64,000 bases of DNA from Bathynomus jamesi (GCA_023014485.1 JAJOZX010012251.1:1-64000); one strand, 5' to 3'. Counted from the first letter of the stretch, positions 22,445 to 33,342 are shown. Translations and numbers: made by a program. The notes: generated from the sequence alone by a model not told the origin.

Positions 22445-23577
22445 TAGTAATTTAGTTAGCAAATGTAACACCTATCTTTAAGAAAGGCGATAAAGGTGCG
22501 GCGGGGAATTATAGGCCAATCACTTTAGCGTCTGTTGTAGATAAGCTACTGGAATCAATAATTAGGGATCATATAGTCGAACACTTAGAATTGCATAACT
22601 CGGGTGGTCGTTGATGGAGCGGGGTCGTGTTGGGCTAATGTAGCGAGCGGCGTTCCTCAGGGTTCTGTATTGAGCCCCTTGCTTTTCCTTATATATAGTA
22701 ACGATTTAGATGTCGACCTAGTCAGTACAGTTTCAAAGTTTGCGGATGACACGAAGTTGGGTGGTCGGGCGATTAATGACGAAGATAGAGGTAAAATCCA
22801 GGAAGATCTGAATAAAATCGTTGATTGGTCAGTTACATGGGCAAATGAGATTTAACGTCGATAAGTGCAAAATTTTACATATAGGTTCGCGTAACGGTAA
22901 TTTTGCGTATAGTATGTCAGGGAAGGAGTTAGCAAGCGTAGAGCAGGAAAAAGATCTCGGAGTTATAGTCACTGGTGATTTAAAAGTAGCGAAACAAAGT
23001 ACAGCAGCGGTCAATAAAGCGAACAAAGTGTTAGGTTTTATAGCTCAGAATTTTGAGTACAAATCGCGCTATATTGTTCCTCTTTATCAATCATTACTTA
23101 GACCTCATTTGGAGTACGCGATCCAATTTTGGAATCCGCATATGCGAAAAGATATAGACAAAATCGAAAGAGTTCAAAGACGAGCAACTAAGATGACTCG
23201 GTCGTTTAGGTCGAAGTCGTACGAGGACAGGCTTAAGGAGTTAAAATTGACTAAACTCGAGACTCGAAGGCTAAGGGTGATCTAATCCAGGTTTTCAAAA
23301 TTATGAATGGGTTCGATAACGTAGATAGAGATAGCTTTTTCGAAATATCTCAATATAATAGGACTAGAAATAACGGGTGTAAGTTGACAAGTAGAAGGTT
23401 CGAGACAGCAGTTGCCAAAAACTTTTTTACCCATAGAATAGTAAATAGGTGGAATAGTTTCCGGTTTTCTAAAATATTTAGACAGTGGGTTCAGGAATTC
23501 TTGAAATATACTCCCAACGGCTTAACAGTTTTCAAAATATATTACAAACCAATTAAAACCTATTAAAACATAACCAC
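22445..23577 (+). pseudogene. LINE reverse transcriptase relic with FADD box (copy A)
   Basis: An open stretch at 22463-22600 has IFKKGDKGAAGNYRPITLAS. A deletion follows, then GVPQGSVLSPLLFLIYSNDL and KFADDTKLGG (22604-22855). A frame change leads to the thumb region (DLGVIVTGDLKVAKQST, LYQSLLRPHLEYAIQFWNP) and C-terminal WNSFRF. At least three frame breaks and an internal deletion. Jockey/CR1-like by motif style. B copy 50702-51740. Confidence 0.85.
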
Positions 23578-24437
23578 AAACCGACCAAAATCAACGAAAA
23601 TAAATAATTAATTCATATTCGATCATAATAATTATGTATTCTATTAAAAGTCTACATAAATCCACCACTAGTATATATACTGTTTCGTTCTCTTCCGAAA
23701 TTGTATAAACCAACTACGAAGCTTCTAGAAGCGGAAGTCGTAGGTTAGATTAGATTCTTAGGAGTTTATACTCAGGTTTTGCTTTGTGAGGTAGGTTCCA
23801 GTTTTACCCTGATTCAAAGTATTGAGTTAGGAAATTTATTTGCTTTCAGCTTTGATTTAAAGCTTTAGCAGTTTAAAATCTAAAATCTAGGGTCATTTTT
23901 TGTGGTTTATCTAAATTATTTTTCTCGTATAATAATTGAATTTAGCAGTTATTGAATTGTTAGGTTAGGCTAGTTTCTTAGGCTTAAATCATTGAGGGCT
24001 GGAAGTAATCAATACTTTAATTATTTGTTGGCTTTGTGTTTAAGGTAAGCACATTCTGGTATTAATTTAATCTGGTCAATACATTTAAATTTGATTATTA
24101 TTTACCCAAGATTTATCTTGGAACGAAATCTATAACATTTTCTAGAAGTACAATCCAAATCTAGTATTCAAAACTTTAAAATCTGTTAAAGGGGGGGTCC
24201 CTTCATTTTGCCTGACCTATCATAGCATAACAATCATTCCTTGTTTATCATATTTCTTTGCGCTTTTTATATTTTAAAGTATTAAAGAAAACTAACTTAT
24301 TTATTAATTCTAAATCTACCCAACTTCAATCTAAATTAAAGAAATTTATTTCTAATTATTTACTTAGTTATTTAACGCGTGGCTCGTTTTTACTACCTCT
24401 AACCAATTAATTTAAACCTATCGCATAAAGAGTTTAA
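23578..24437. other. No gene seen
   Basis: AT-rich LINE-3'-UTR-like sequence, matched by copy B 51741-52595. Confidence 0.5.
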
Positions 24438-24473
24438 GCTTGCCTTAAGAATTATTTAATTCTTAAGGCAAGC
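24438..24473. repeat. 36-bp perfect inverted repeat at the duplication edge
   Basis: Two 17-bp arms (GCTTGCCTTAAGAATTA and its reverse complement) around TT. Copy B retains the left arm (one change) and five bases past the centre, then changes sequence at 52616. Confidence 0.9.
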
Positions 24474-24540
24474 GTAAGGGAGGTAAGGGTGGACGCGGAT
24501 AGCCGTAAGGATACCCTTTTAGGCTGCTAAATTTTCCACG

Positions 24541-24624
24541 CCGGTTGAAGTAATTAGAAGCACGTCTATAAACGTGTTTAAAAATCGATTAGACGCGTAT
24601 TTTGATAGATTGGGTATAGTTTAA
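24541..24624 (+). pseudogene. LINE C-terminal fragment
   Basis: Encodes VEVIRSTSINVFKNRLDAYF then a stop at about 24622, the usual tail of Jockey/CR1-like RT ORFs. No upstream RT in frame. Confidence 0.6.
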
Positions 24625-24639
24625 GGTAGTAAAATTAAG

Positions 24640-25130
24640 GCTTTGTGGTTCGGAACCCACGTAAAATTGTAGGTCCCCCTCCGCCACCACGGAGGAAATA
24701 CACAATTATGAACACAGTTAGACCAGCCATGAGTGGATCCTAGGGTCTTTGTTGGTCTGAAACATTATAACATTTTAGTTATGGCTGCAACACACACACA
24801 CACACACGTCTTTTTATAATAAGTACAGATTGGTAAAACCAACAAATATTGTCCGAAAACTTAAAGCTTATGACTGGCTAACCTCAAAAGGCCAAAGTTA
24901 ACTCATGATTTCCAAATGAAATGTTAATTAATCAAAGACAGTTATTTATAACTCCTGATATACAGAACCTTATTAACTAAAAATTAGTTATGAGATTTTA
25001 ACTACAATTATCTTATTAAAATCAATATCTTTAACCTCAAAACTCGTGTATCTTTATTTTAAAAAGAAAAAAAAGAATCGTATGTGAAATGAACTAACAA
25101 ATTGCGACATCTGGTAACTTCTTCCCGAAC
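24640..25130. other. Upstream region of the peptide promoter
   Basis: Contains (CA)n at 24790-24808 and AT-rich DNA. A TTATCT (GATA-type site, reverse orientation) lies near 25008. No gene. Confidence 0.4.
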
Positions 25131-25164
25131 TATAAGAGTCGGTTTCGGTTTCATTCTTCAGACA
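25131..25164 (+). promoter_or_regulatory. TATA box and initiator of the peptide gene
   Basis: TATAAGAG at 25131-25138 lies 29 bases upstream of the A of TTCAGAC (A at 25160), a good arthropod TATA-to-initiator spacing. A 64-base leader follows to ATG 25224 in a favourable context (CAAAATGG). Confidence 0.55.
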
Positions 25165-25223
25165 GACAAATTTGAAGAAACTTCTCGGTTGCAACTTTGA
25201 ACTCAAGATTAATTATCAGCAAA

Positions 25224-28200
25224 ATGGTATTCATCTCCAAACTATTCGTAAGTCATCTTTTATGATTTTAAAAGTTTTATACGTTGATTTTATAATTAAT
25301 TTTAAGTTTATTTTCTGCAATTTTAGTCAACAGTTTCATGAAGGGTTTTCTTTTTGGTTTTTCCTTTAATTTTAAGATGTCCACAAATACTATTATTATT
25401 GTAGATATTTTAATCCTAACTTCATACTCTTGACAGAAGTGTGTACACACACACACACACACACACACGTATCTCTGTATAAGCGAGGTACCGACATTTT
25501 TAAATCGATATATCTAAAAACGTAATTAGCCAAACCTAATTCTTATCTTTGTACCATCGAACCAAGAAGGGCGCGATGAGTGTTTCGGTCGCAAATGAGG
25601 GCTCTAACGGCGTTTTCTGTTAAGTCATTAACAGAGCGCGGATGTTCAGGCAGAATGCCATAAATGTCTTTTTTGCCAAATTTGTCTTTTCCATTATTTT
25701 CTCTTATTATTCCATTAGTCCCAAAATAGGCCTATCAGTTCCTCTTTTATATATATATACACACCTTTCAAAAGTTCCGTGCGATGATTTCTCATTTCAC
25801 GAAGGTCAAGCTTACCGCCCCTATATATACAGGGTGTTTTAGGTGGAAAGGTCAATACTTCGGGAGGTGATAATATCGGTCATTTTGAGAAAAAAATTTC
25901 ATATGAACATGTCTAATTGTGAATGGTTACGGAGATAGAGCTGTTTGAATCTACAAATACAAAAGCATTGTTAATGGTAATCAAGAAAGAGAAACCAATT
26001 ACTGTTTCGGTAATTTTTTACTAAGAGTCCAGTCTCTTCAATTCCCATAATTTATAGATCAATGGATTCGTTATTACACCAGGAATGCGATTTGGATAGT
26101 CTCGAGTGAGAACTGGCCCAAAACTAAGCTAGGACACGAAGTTTGTTTTGGGGTATAAGTGAAAAAATACCCTAAAATGCGGGTAATTCCTTCATAGAGA
26201 CTATCTAGGGCGCATTCGCGATGTAAAAACGAATCCATTGATATATAAATTATGGAAATTGTAGAAACAGCCAACATGAGTGACCTAAAAGGTATATATA
26301 CACATTTATATATATGTAGTAAAACGAACATTGTATATATTCACTGTATATATTATATATACCGTAAAACTATACTAACCTAACCTACCTAACCTAATTT
26401 TAGGTACTACTCTTACCTATGGCAACGAAATGCTTTTCTGTTTTTTATCGAACACACACTTATTACCACAAACAATACCTTCCTTGTTTTTCTTAGGGCA
26501 AATAAATTCTTTTAGCAATACACCGTGTTCTACATAAAAATTAAATGCAGCCTCTCATCATCAAAAAATTTGCATGAATTAAACACAGTGAATAATTACA
26601 ACCGTCGCAAACCGACGCCATCGTGACACTAAAATCTTATGAGTTCAGTCAAACCCCAATTTTGTTAGCGGTACCTTCCTAACCTTTGTGGGATCAGCCA
26701 TTTTATCACTCCCAAAAACATGATCCGCGATTTTATCGCTCAAAAAAATAATTTCTTAACTTAATTTTATAGCTTTAATGGCATTTGCCTTCATATTGTA
26801 CTTAATAAAAGTTGTTTAAAAAAATGTAAGAGTCTTTGGTAAACTTTATTTTCAGTTTCCAGAGACCGGACTGATAGTAAAAAATTACCACTGTTTCTAA
26901 CATTTAATATTTAAACAATGGCATTTTGAATGGTATCGGATACAGAAATGACAAATTTGTTAGCTTGCATGGTTCAAGTTTATAGGGGAGGGAATGGGGA
27001 GGAGCTGCTGCGCGCGCATCAGATTCAAACTATCTCTGTAATCATTCAGAATTAGACACGTGTTCATATGAACTTTTCCTCACAATGACCTATACTATCA
27101 CCTCCCGAAGTATTGACCTTTCCTCCTGAAACTGTGTGTGTATATATATATACACACATCTCCATATCCTTGGTTTTGCTTCCGCCCGAATTGTTCATTC
27201 TGACAAACCAAGCTTGTCACTCCACCTTTGACGTACTTTAATATGGAATCCGACCCACGCCCCACCAGCAGCCCAGGGTACCCATTTATCTGCCAACCAA
27301 TTTTTTATTGGGTGGAAGGATGAATAGCTGGGTTTTGCTGCACGCCGCCTGCCGTCACCAGGTCTCAATCCCGGAGCCGATGGATTCCTAGTCAGCGATG
27401 CTAACCACCACACCACCGAGGCGCATATATACGAGTATACTATATATATGCCTATTTTGAGTGTTTATTTTGCCTATTTGCCCGTCTTTTTAAGGGTTTT
27501 TAGTGCTTAAACATCCAGCCTCTAGTCATTGAATACCTTTAGATACCGTTACCGAGTTTCGAACAACGGTTCAGACCCCTCTGCAGCATTCCACCTCATT
27601 TGCGAAATTTGGTGGAGGAGGGAATTGGTTTCCTCTAACCCTCGTAGGGGTTAAGTTAAATACGCATGGATGGTCAGGGAACTTTGCACAACAACATGTC
27701 TAGCTGGTCCTTGAAATTATTCAGTCTAGTGTGTTGGAGGTTCCTCAGTTCTTTTGACAGAACATTAAGAAGTTTCGAGCCTCGTTTTCGGAGGTATTTT
27801 CCACCCTCGTTTTCATGGCCCCTTGTCCCACCATAACTGGTACAGAATAAAATCTGGCTCTTCTCTCATTTCATTTTTTTTTTTTTTTCATTTCTAAGAT
27901 TAGCGACACAATCCGCTAGTATTTTCCACACGTACATTATGTAATTATGTACCAGTCGCGTCTTCTTTCCAGGAATTGGAGTTTTAGGGATTGTAGTCGA
28001 GATATAGTCTTCGCCTTTCGTTTCCTATGTCTAGACGTAAAAGTCCTTTGTATGGCTTCAATGTTCGCAATGTCTCTTTTTCTGTGGGCTTGTGAGTACT
28101 GAGCAATACTCAATTATTGGTAGGACTAAACTTCCATAATTTTAGTTTGATGTTTGCTTTTCTGCTGCGGAAGCTCCTCCATATAGTTTCCATTACATTT

Positions 28201-29459
28201 CTATGAGATTTTAATTTTCTGAATTCTGCATCCGACTTGTGGGTTTTGTGTTCTTTGTCTCGCAGTGTTTCGTACCCTTTATTCTGTAGCACCCTGTTGT
28301 TACCATATTTTAGAAGTTTGAGTTTTTGTTCGTTCAACTTCATATTATTTTCTTTCGCCTGTTTCAATGTCGCTTTGTAATTTTTCTGTCGCATTCATTT
28401 GATATTTCCTCGCAGGTCTTTGTCATTAAAATCTGCATCAATGTCTGCAATCAATATTATAAACAGCAAGAGAGCTAATACTGACCTTGTGGGACAGAGT
28501 TCACGTTTCCTGAGAGTTCAGATTTGACTTATTTATACCACTTTGTGTTCTTTTGGTCACAAAATTAAATATCCATCCTCCAAACTTTCCAGTAATTCCT
28601 CTATTGCAGATACTAGCTAATCTACTTAACTTAGCCAATTTTAACTCGCCTAACCCAGTGTAACTTAACTAATCAGGAACACTTTTATAAACATTTCAAC
28701 TGAAAGTGGTGACACTGTTGTTCCGAAACGTCGTGTGCGTTAAGTTATCAAAACGAATTACTTAACTTGATTCATTTTGAAACGTTGAGTGAAATGTTGC
28801 ATTTCAGATAGTTGTTAATTGTTTTATTGACCTAACCTAACAACAGAGTTACTCATACTTTTATGAATGCTTCGTATTTTCCTTTTCAATCTGAGCCGTA
28901 TAAATTCCCTTATACACTTTTTTTACCTCTTCATTTATTACCCGTTTGAGGCATACTTTCAAATTATTAAACTTGAGTGAATTTGATATTCACTTTCCAA
29001 AGAAAGTAAAATTCGCTTCATGCATAATTGTGTGCGTTTATAAAATGCTTTACCTTAAAACATGAAACTGATACTTCACTTATTATTATTTCCTTTTATC
29101 AGTTAAAACAATTATAATAAAAAATGGCGGCACTTCAACCCTAGACCTCTTTTGGGAGACTGGTTGCAAAAGGAAAATTACTTAAAAGAAGAAAATCTCC
29201 TTCGGGAGAATTTTCTCCCGTACGTGTTTGAACACGTACTGTTTTTCACTCGCACCAGCCTATAATTAATTATAGTTTCTCTCCTTTGTTCTAGTGGGCA
29301 ACCTTGGCTATGATGGTTGTCATTAGCGCGACCGTGCCCAACCCTCAAGCAAATTCAGAAGCAGATTCAAATTCATCCTATCCTCGATATTATAATCGAT
29401 ATAATGATCCGTGCAGGTACTTTTGGGATTGCCCTCTTTTACCTCCTTGGCGACCTTGA
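25224..29459 (+). CDS. Two-exon secreted-peptide gene spanning the tandem-unit junction
   Basis: Exon 1 coding part is 25224-25247 (MVFISKLF), ending at a perfect donor GTAAGT (25248), phase 0. Exon 2 is 29295-29459, preceded by TTTGTTCTAG, also phase 0, 54 codons to TGA. The exon 1 end (Lys then LF) and exon 2 start (WATLAMMVVISA) together have the n-region/h-region form of a signal peptide, with likely cleavage near the PNPQANS stretch. The rest is a short acidic/Ser-Asn segment, a Tyr/Arg-rich segment, a cysteine pair five residues apart (CRYFWDC) and a Pro-rich end (LLPPWRP). Total 62 residues. The 4-kb intron holds a long-inverted-repeat element, a SINE and a LINE relic. The exon pairing is inferred from phase, splice signals and signal-peptide logic. 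Function unknown. Confidence 0.6.
25248..25829. other. Intron sequence with (CA)n microsatellite
   Basis: (CA)n at 25445-25468 and TA/CA tract near 25748-25763. No other gene seen. Confidence 0.5.
25830..27134. mobile_element. 1.3-kb element with ~125-bp inverted ends, no transposase
   Basis: The left end starts CAGGGTGTTTTAGGTGGAAA (25830). Its inverse ends near 27134, and similarity extends about 125 bp inwards (CATATGAACATGT at 25900, ACACGTGTTCATATG near 27056). A second inverted pair lies inside (about 26048-26100 and 26190-26265, AATGGATTCGTT/AACGAATCCATT). No long ORF. TA-rich flanks suggest a TA-targeting family. Non-autonomous. Confidence 0.7.
27165..27425 (-). repeat. Dimeric tRNA-derived SINE, diverged copy
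   Basis: Same family as 18832-19122 with more substitutions and a short deletion in the second head. Followed by TA repeats. Lies in the peptide gene intron. Confidence 0.75.
27469..28620 (-). pseudogene. LINE reverse transcriptase relic, copy B
   Basis: Counterpart of 1-1165. A slightly longer open stretch at 28110-28394 joins NNMKLNEQKLKLLKYGNN to NVMETIWRSFRSRKANI (RT thumb). Still heavily frameshifted. Confidence 0.75.
28621..29203. other. Intron sequence, no other gene
   Basis: Matches 1166-1754 of copy A. Confidence 0.5.
29204..29239. other. Two adjacent hairpins before peptide exon 2 (copy B)
   Basis: GGGAGAATTTTCTCCC (29204-29219) and GTACGTGTTTGAACACGTAC (29220-29239), identical to copy A and about 55 bp upstream of the acceptor. 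Confidence 0.6.
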
Positions 29460-29500
29460 ATTTAGTCTGAATATATAAACAGAAAAAGTGAAAGGTCGAA

Positions 29501-29735
29501 GAGAAGACGGAAGGTGGAAGAAAGACGGAAGAAGACGGAAGGTGGAAGAGAAGACGGAAGGTGGAAGAGAAGACGGAAGGTGGAAGAGAAGACGGAAGGT
29601 GGAAGAGAAGACGGAAGGTGGAAGAGAAGACGGAAGGTGGAAGAGAAGACGGAAGGTGGAAGAGAAGACGGAAGGTGGAAGAGAAGACGGAAGGTGGAAG
29701 AGAAGACGGAAGGGGAAGAGAAGACGGAAGGTTGA
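29501..29735. repeat. 20-bp purine VNTR in the 3' region of the peptide gene
   Basis: About twelve units of GAAGACGGAAGGTGGAAGAG, several imperfect. Copy A has one unit (about 2051-2076). Open frames on both strands here are repeat artefacts. Starts about 40 bp after the peptide stop codon. Confidence 0.95.
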
Positions 29736-30404
29736 AAACACTCCTATAATATTTAAGTCTAAGTCTATCTAGAAAGTAAATCGGAGCAAAACTTGTTATT
29801 AATTAACTTTCACGCCAACCTGCCATATATTCGTTATAAATCCCTACCTGCATGCCATACCCGCATATATACCCCTACCATAAGTGGCGGTTGGAAGGTT
29901 AAAACAGTTGAAATTTTAAGTCCGTCTTCCAACGAGTTGCTGCCGAAAACAACTCTTATAAATATCCATACAATTTTTATCTGTTTAACGTAATAATTTT
30001 TCTTCAAATTGACTCTCTTAACCTGTAAAAATACTGTTATTGAAATTCAACGCGATTGTGAAGCTTCGTTGTTGTTGTTGACGTTATAAGAGGTGAAATT
30101 AGAGTTGTAGTAGTGATAAGAGAAAGTGGGGAAATGGGAAATATAGATGAAGAGTTGATAGGTCCTCGGCTCACCAAGGATGCGCAGGTTTTTTTTTTTT
30201 TTTTTTTTTTTTAATGGTGGGTTTAAGGTCTGGTGATAGGTGATTCACCTTCCTTGCGCGTTCAAGCTTTTGTAAGGTGCTTGACTTGTTAGCTTAGTTT
30301 GGGTTTTCTACCTCTTTTTATTTTTTTATTTATTATTATTATTTATTTATTTTTTTTTTATATTTTTTTATTTATTTATTTTATTTATGTATTTATTTAT
30401 TTAT

Positions 30405-30911
30405 TCATTTATTTATTTTTTTATTTTTATTTTTTTTTTTATCTTCTATACGGTACAAAGAGTGCCGTTGGTGGGGGGTTTCTGCTGCGGGGTAGACTTC
30501 TCTTGAAGTAGAAGTACTCTCTCCCGCGCTGAGGTCCAATATCGAGTTCTTCATAGGTCTGTGGAGAGGTGTTTTTGTACCTTCCTCCAAGTTTTCTCTC
30601 CGCCCTGCTGTGCAGGAGGACATTGAGGGCTGGTAAGTTTGCTTGTTGGTGCAGTGCCTGGGATGATATCCTGTCGCTGAGTCGTTTCCCAGGATGAATC
30701 TTGTTCCAGCGTTCTGTATTTTTTGTAGCAACATCAGATTTGTGTCGCTCGTTGTGTGCAGTGGAATTGCCGGGTATTCGAGGATAGACCGTACGAGCGC
30801 CGTGTACAGCATCATCTTATTTTTTACCGAGAGTCCCCTGAAACGGTAGAGTTTACTGAGCTCTCTTTTCGCTTTGTTTGACCTTGCTGTGGTGTGGTTT
30901 TTTATAGCCAA
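30405..30911 (-). pseudogene. LINE RT C-terminal part
   Basis: NKMMLYTALVRSILEYPAIP followed by LMLLQKIQNAGTRFILGND is the typical region after the RT palm. Continues the RT ORF after a frame break near 30910-31070, and runs into AT-rich low-complexity sequence at its end. Confidence 0.75.
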
Positions 30912-31071
30912 AGCTGTTGATGGTCAGGCCGAGAGCTGTGCCTTGTTGCTTGTAAGGTTGGATTCGGTTTTTATTTCTAGTGCGTGAACGTTCCTGTGGC
31001 CAATGTTAATAACTGTGAATTTCTGTTGGTTTGTCTGAATTTTCCAACGTTCCTCGAATTCATTGATTCTT

Positions 31072-32196
31072 TCAATTTGTCTCTTCAGCCTGTTGGCGTG
31101 TTGCTCTTTGCCGAGGTTTGATGTTACTTATTTGCGTGATGTCGTCCGCGTAGATGACTTCTCGGGTGTGTGGTGGGGGCGGTGGCAATTGGGCGATGTA
31201 CAGGTTGTACAGAGTGGGCGAAAGTATCGCTCCCTGGGGCACTCCCGCCTGGATGTCGAAGAGCTTGCCAGTGTGGGTCTTGTGTTGGACGTAAGCTTTT
31301 CGATCTTTGAGGAAGCTACAAAGGATTTTTCCTAGGTTTGCTTCCATGTTATGTTCGAGGATGCGGTATTGTAATCCTTGGTGCCACACTTTGTCGAAGG
31401 CGGCCTTCACATCTCTCAGTACTATCGAGACTCTTCTGCTGAACGCTAGTTTGTTTGCCACCGCTTCGTGCAGAATGGTGAGGGCTGTGGCTGTGCCTCT
31501 CTTTTTCCTGAAACCATGTTGGGCGTCTGAAAGTGCACCATTGACCGTGAGGTGGAGATTCAGTTTCCGAAGGAGTATTTTTTCCAGGGTTTTGCCGAGT
31601 ACTTCTAACAGGCTGATGGGTCTATAGTTCTCAATGAACTCTGCGGATTTCCCTCCTTTAAGGATCATGATGATTTTTGCGGTTTTTAATGCTTTTGGGA
31701 AGTATCCGATGGAGAGACTGGCGCTAAATATGTTTGCTATCTCTTCGTGTATGTTCGGGGGCGACTTTTGGATCAGGGTTTTCGTGATTCCGGAGGGGCC
31801 TGGTGCCTTTTCTTTAAAGAGGCTGATCGTGTCCGTGACCTCTTTTACCGTAATTCTGAAGTTGGCATTTAGGGGTTCTGCCCTGTCCGTTGGTAGGATC
31901 CTTTCGTGGTTGTCTTCCAGCCACTGTGTGACCTTTGCTTCATTGTCTTCGTCGAACAGGTCATTTTCTTCATCACTTATGTTGAACGTTCTTCTGAGAC
32001 GATTTCGAAAGCTTTCCGCTATTTCTTGGTCCGAGATGAGAGGTCTTCCGTTTTCATTCCGGAGGGACTTGAATTTTTCCGCTTTGGGTGTTCCTTTTAG
32101 TTTCCTTATCTGTGACCAGAAGGTTTTTGGGTCTCTTTCTATGTCTATCCTGTCGACGAGCGCGTTCCACATGTCGTGTTCTTTTTCAATCCACAA
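31072..32196 (-). CDS. LINE reverse transcriptase
   Basis: Reverse transcribes the element RNA at a nicked target. 374 residues include the RT fingers (KAPGPSGITKTLIQKSPPN), NYRPISLLEVLGKTLEKIL, QHGFRKKRGTATA, the palm AAFDKVWHQ, AGVPQGAILSPTLYNLYIAQ and the catalytic IYADDITQI. All blocks are in one frame. An N-terminal extension is in another frame (32145-32435), and the thumb continues out of frame at 30405-30911. The ORF first Met is arbitrary because the real protein would continue from the endonuclease. Confidence 0.88.
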   Translation of the reverse strand: MWIEKEHDMWNALVDRIDIERDPKTFWSQIRKLKGTPKAEKFKSLRNENGRPLISDQEIAESFRNRLRRTFNISDEENDLFDEDNEAKVTQWLEDNHERILPTDRAEPLNANFRITVKEVTDTISLFKEKAPGPSGITKTLIQKSPPNIHEEIANIFSASLSIGYFPKALKTAKIIMILKGGKSAEFIENYRPISLLEVLGKTLEKILLRKLNLHLTVNGALSDAQHGFRKKRGTATALTILHEAVANKLAFSRRVSIVLRDVKAAFDKVWHQGLQYRILEHNMEANLGKILCSFLKDRKAYVQHKTHTGKLFDIQAGVPQGAILSPTLYNLYIAQLPPPPPHTREVIYADDITQISNIKPRQRATRQQAEETN

Positions 32197-32545
32197 GCCT
32201 CGTAGTCGGGCTCTGAGGATGTTGTTTGCAGTTTGTTATGCAGGTAATTTATGCCGTTGTCCATCTGGTTCCTGACGACGTTTAATTGGCGTGTGACGGC
32301 GTCGATTTCTTCGGAGGGGGAGGGGTGTGGCAGAATGCGGTGGGTGATGGTGGGTACGTGTTTTTCCTTGGCAGTCTTCAGCGCCTTCAGAAGGTCTGCC
32401 GTGGCAGCTTCAATTGCTGCTATCCCCCCCACCATTCAGTTCTGAGGGCTCGTGTTGGGCGAGGTCAGCCTGGTACTCCTCCCAGTTCGTCTTGCGGATG
32501 GAGGGGCGGGACGGATTGGGACTTGTAAAGGAGCGCAGGCAATCT

Positions 32546-33342
32546 TCATGATGATAGGGACGTGGTCGCTGGGTGTGACGGGGCCCGGATAGTGATGAGT
32601 GTTGAGGTATGCCAGAAATTATTGGCAATAATTTTGTCGGGCATCGTTCCGGCGTTCCTGCCGTAAAAAGTTGGAAAATGTGGCCCTAACCACTTCATTT
32701 TCCCCCTTCTGTTTATTTCCGCCAGTTGTTTCCCGTAATGGTTACTGTAGTTATCGTCGAAGTCCACATGTCTGGCATTCAGGTCTCCGATGATGTATAC
32801 TGGGCAGTTGTAGTTCAGAAGTTTGATAATATCTGCTGATGAGATGGTGCCCCTCCTCGGGGGGCAGTATGTCGTCCCAATGATGAGGTCTTCGTGGCCC
32901 AGTTTTAACCTCACTGCCAGTGTTTCGTCTTCGAAGCTTGTGATCTCTTCAAAGCGAAGACCACGTTTGACGGCAATTGCAACACCGTCATGCCGTTCTT
33001 GCGATCTGTTCGATTGTATGATGTTGTAATTGGAACAGTTTTTATTTGCTGGGGTGCCTTTAGGCTGTGTGAGTTAATTAGGATGATGTCTGGGTCGATT
33101 AGTCTGTAGGTATTGGCCAGAGACGTCTTGTGCGTTTGCCAATGCAGTACATTTTGCTGAAGAATCGTTAGGTTAGATTGTTGCGCGTGCATGTTGATTG
33201 TGTTTTGCTTTTGGTTCAGTGCCTGTGGGGGAGCGCGTCGCATTCCCTGAACGAATTTTTTTGAATTCCTGGTCCGGGAGAACTTCGAGGTCCTCACCTT
33301 TGACAGCGATTTCTTGTCGTTCGAGCATGAGTGGGATGTCAT
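32546..33342 (-). pseudogene. LINE apurinic-type endonuclease, split in two frames
   Basis: Frame 32911-33342 carries the first strand (NLTILQQNVLHW). Frame 32546-32914 carries TTYCPPR, the catalytic IIGDLNARH, and PDKII. The terminal SDH-type motif is out of frame near 32560. The domain nicks target DNA to prime reverse transcription. Broken as read. Confidence 0.8.

Larger units (their letters stand above)
1..24461. repeat. Tandem segmental duplication, copy A
   Basis: Positions 1-24461 match 27469-52615 in order and orientation, with only small indels and scattered substitutions outside transposon-size insertions. Position 1 corresponds to 27469, so the unit begins upstream of the window. 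Collinearity ends at 24461, in the middle of a palindrome. A-only material includes the fold-back elements at 11010-11243 and 14711-14903 and the deleted mariners at 13038-13942 and 21179-22081. The spacer 24462-27468 is seen once. It may be the end of the same unit, whose B counterpart would lie beyond the Polinton. An assembly artefact (uncollapsed haplotypes joined head to tail) is possible, but many lineage-specific insertions in both copies argue for two real loci or diverged haplotypes. Confidence 0.93.

Noticed and set aside
29439..29772. Overlapping open frames on both strands of about 60-100 codons
   Set aside because: All are translations of the 20-bp purine VNTR; no coding signal beyond the repeat.
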